DNA of 64,000 nucleotides, taken from Prolixibacteraceae bacterium JC049 (GTDB lineage: Bacteria > Bacteroidota > Bacteroidia > Bacteroidales > Prolixibacteraceae). A model generated the notes under the pieces. The model did not search any database and was not told where the DNA came from. It was given only the letters and a program-made list of their open reading frames with translations. Shown piece by piece: positions 62,757 to 64,000 of the stretch. Position 1 is the first letter of the stretch, and each line of letters starts with the position of its first letter. Both the position numbers and the translations under genes were made by a program. The stretch spans positions 124,001 through 188,000 of the forward strand of contig SACZ01000003.1 of the NCBI GenBank assembly GCA_023369685.1, given 5' to 3'.

Positions 62757-64000
62757 ATGTCGAATTATTATTTATTCCTTGGACATCAGCATTTAATTCC
62801 AGTTACAGACTTAATAGGTGATAAAGCTGTAAATAGTGGAGTGGTGCATATTCAAGATTCAAGTGAGTTGTTGAATGAGATACTTCAACATCGAAAAGGG
62901 ATTTTGGTGTATGATGGCATTGAATATGATCAATTAAAAGAAGCATTATGTTTCCTTGCAGATTCAAAATCAAACTTTGAATTCGGACTAATTTTAATTG
63001 GTAATAATATTTCAGAATCAGACTTTTTGCAGTTTGAGTCGAATTTTGAATTTATTCTTCATATCACAGAAGAGGTTTATAAAGAGGAGTTACCTATTGT
63101 CTTGCGTACAGTTTCTAAATGTAAAAGAATCTTTGGGAACGATGATAAAGAGAAAAATGTTGTAGGCGGATGGAGTCAGTTAGGGGTTATGCCTAAGTTG
63201 ATTTTAAGTGAACTTCCTGTTGCCATTTCATGGAAAGATATCAATGGGAGATATTTAGGTTGTAATCAGAGTTTTGCACAAAAGTTTGGTTATGAAAATC
63301 CTGCAGAAATAATCGATAAATATGATTCAGATTTTAGAGATGACACTATTTGTGAGCTCATTTCTAAAATTGAAGGAGATGTTGTAAGAAGTAAAAAAGA
63401 AAGTAGAGGAGAGGAAGAAAGAATTATTGTTGACGGAGAAGAATGTTGGTTTTTGCGATCAGTTTTACCTCTGATGAATGAAAAAGGAGAGGTTAATCTG
63501 ATTCTAACAATCTATGAAGATATAACAGAAACTAGAAAAACTCAGGTTGCTCTTCGAAACGAACAGCAGTTCCTGCAAATTCTGATGGATAATATTCCTG
63601 ATTCCATTTACTTCAAAGACAAAGATTACAAATTCACCAAGGTAAACAGCGCTCAGGCCCGGTATCTGAAATTGAAGAATGTTGATGATGCTTTGGGTAA
63701 GCATGTAGAAGAATTTGTGGATGAAGAACAAGCAATCTTTACCCAGCAGATCGATGAACGTGTTATAGCTGATGGAAAATCAATTGTAAATCAGTTAGAA
63801 GAATATAAAATTGAAGGAGAACAACTTTACTATATTACAACAAAAGTTCCTATCAAAGATGAAAGAGGAGAGGTTGTTGGTTTGGTAGGGGTTTCGCGAA
63901 ATATAACCGCTGAAAAAAAATTAGAGAAAGAACACGAATTAGAGCGTAACCTGTTGATTGCAATGACTGAGAATACGCCTGATTTGATCTACTTTAAAGA
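62757..64000 (+). CDS. PAS-domain sensor protein, N-terminal part (cut by window edge)
   Basis: Open from the ATG at 62757 to the window end (414 codons). By my own translation, residues 1-125 (MSNYYLFLGHQHLIPVTD, GILVYDGIEYDQLKEAL, FGLILIGNN) look like a degenerate receiver-type domain lacking the acidic pair. Residues about 150-265 form a PAS domain (LPVAISWKDINGRYLGCNQ), about 272-390 a second (DNIPDSIYFKDKDYKFTKVN, GVSRNITAEKK), and a third begins near 400 (TENTPDLIYFKD). There is no signal peptide or membrane helix, so it is cytoplasmic. A histidine kinase or diguanylate-cyclase output probably follows outside the window. Confidence 0.85.
   Translation, partial: MSNYYLFLGHQHLIPVTDLIGDKAVNSGVVHIQDSSELLNEILQHRKGILVYDGIEYDQLKEALCFLADSKSNFEFGLILIGNNISESDFLQFESNFEFILHITEEVYKEELPIVLRTVSKCKRIFGNDDKEKNVVGGWSQLGVMPKLILSELPVAISWKDINGRYLGCNQSFAQKFGYENPAEIIDKYDSDFRDDTICELISKIEGDVVRSKKESRGEEERIIVDGEECWFLRSVLPLMNEKGEVNLILTIYEDITETRKTQVALRNEQQFLQILMDNIPDSIYFKDKDYKFTKVNSAQARYLKLKNVDDALGKHVEEFVDEEQAIFTQQIDERVIADGKSIVNQLEEYKIEGEQLYYITTKVPIKDERGEVVGLVGVSRNITAEKKLEKEHELERNLLIAMTENTPDLIYFK

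Overview
The window comes from a low-GC chromosome of a Bacteroidota bacterium. The signs are a hybrid two-component carbohydrate sensor, a type IX secretion sorting tail, GH97 and GH2 glycosidases, a sulfatase, DUF4199/DUF4159/DUF5686/OstA-like proteins, an Rnf operon led by a RseC-like gene, and promoters of the phylum's TTTG-N19-TAnnTTTG type. A marine, fermentative or facultatively anaerobic member of the Marinilabiliales/Marinifilaceae type is my guess, based on Rnf, pyrophosphate-dependent phosphofructokinase and the sulfatase/glycosidase content. The window contains no rRNA that could settle this.

Layout. Positions 1-22044 mix polysaccharide use with core metabolism. They hold a cut sulfatase, a GH97 enzyme and a 1293-aa hybrid sensor on the minus strand, then rsmE and a DUF4159 protein, a GH2 enzyme, a membrane-tethered winged-helix regulator, pfp, a chagasin-like inhibitor, gcvT, a large GH2 enzyme and a T9SS cargo protein. 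Positions 22305-26314 hold a multi-PAS hybrid kinase and a stable-RNA cluster: SRP RNA, then tRNA-Thr, -Tyr, -Gly, then a second block with two acceptor-less tRNA-Thr copies. Positions 26417-29857 hold a DUF4199 protein, a GT2 glycosyltransferase and RecQ. Positions 30041-36771 form an envelope-biogenesis operon: a PpiC protein, a lipoprotein, a SurA-like protein, a MoxR ATPase and an OstA-like protein. Positions 36839-41000 hold a DUF2795 protein, a cobalamin adenosyltransferase, an ABC ATPase and RecG. Positions 41386-47046 are an RND efflux operon. Positions 47572-51258 hold a DUF5686 barrel and a membrane AraC regulator. Positions 51619-57147 are the Rnf operon (rseC-like, rnfB, C, D, G, E, A). 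The right end holds an unknown protein, Tex, a small acidic protein, an alanine/glycine:cation symporter, and a PAS sensor protein cut by the window edge.

How the genes work together. The left edge looks like the end of a sulfated or alpha-linked glycan utilisation locus, in which the hybrid sensor would control the glycosidases. No SusC/SusD pair is in view. The 30-37 kb operon is a coherent outer-membrane-protein and LPS assembly set. The Rnf operon encodes a complete ferredoxin:NAD+ ion pump.

I see no clear new defence or mobile system, no CRISPR array and no integrase. The most unusual signals are: (i) two identical tRNA-Thr copies that lack exactly the 3' acceptor strand; (ii) a membrane-tethered DNA-binding regulator next to glycosidase and glycolytic genes; (iii) repeated GTGTACT elements and related hairpin elements in the untranslated parts of the efflux operon; (iv) a lipoprotein gene that starts inside the gene before it.
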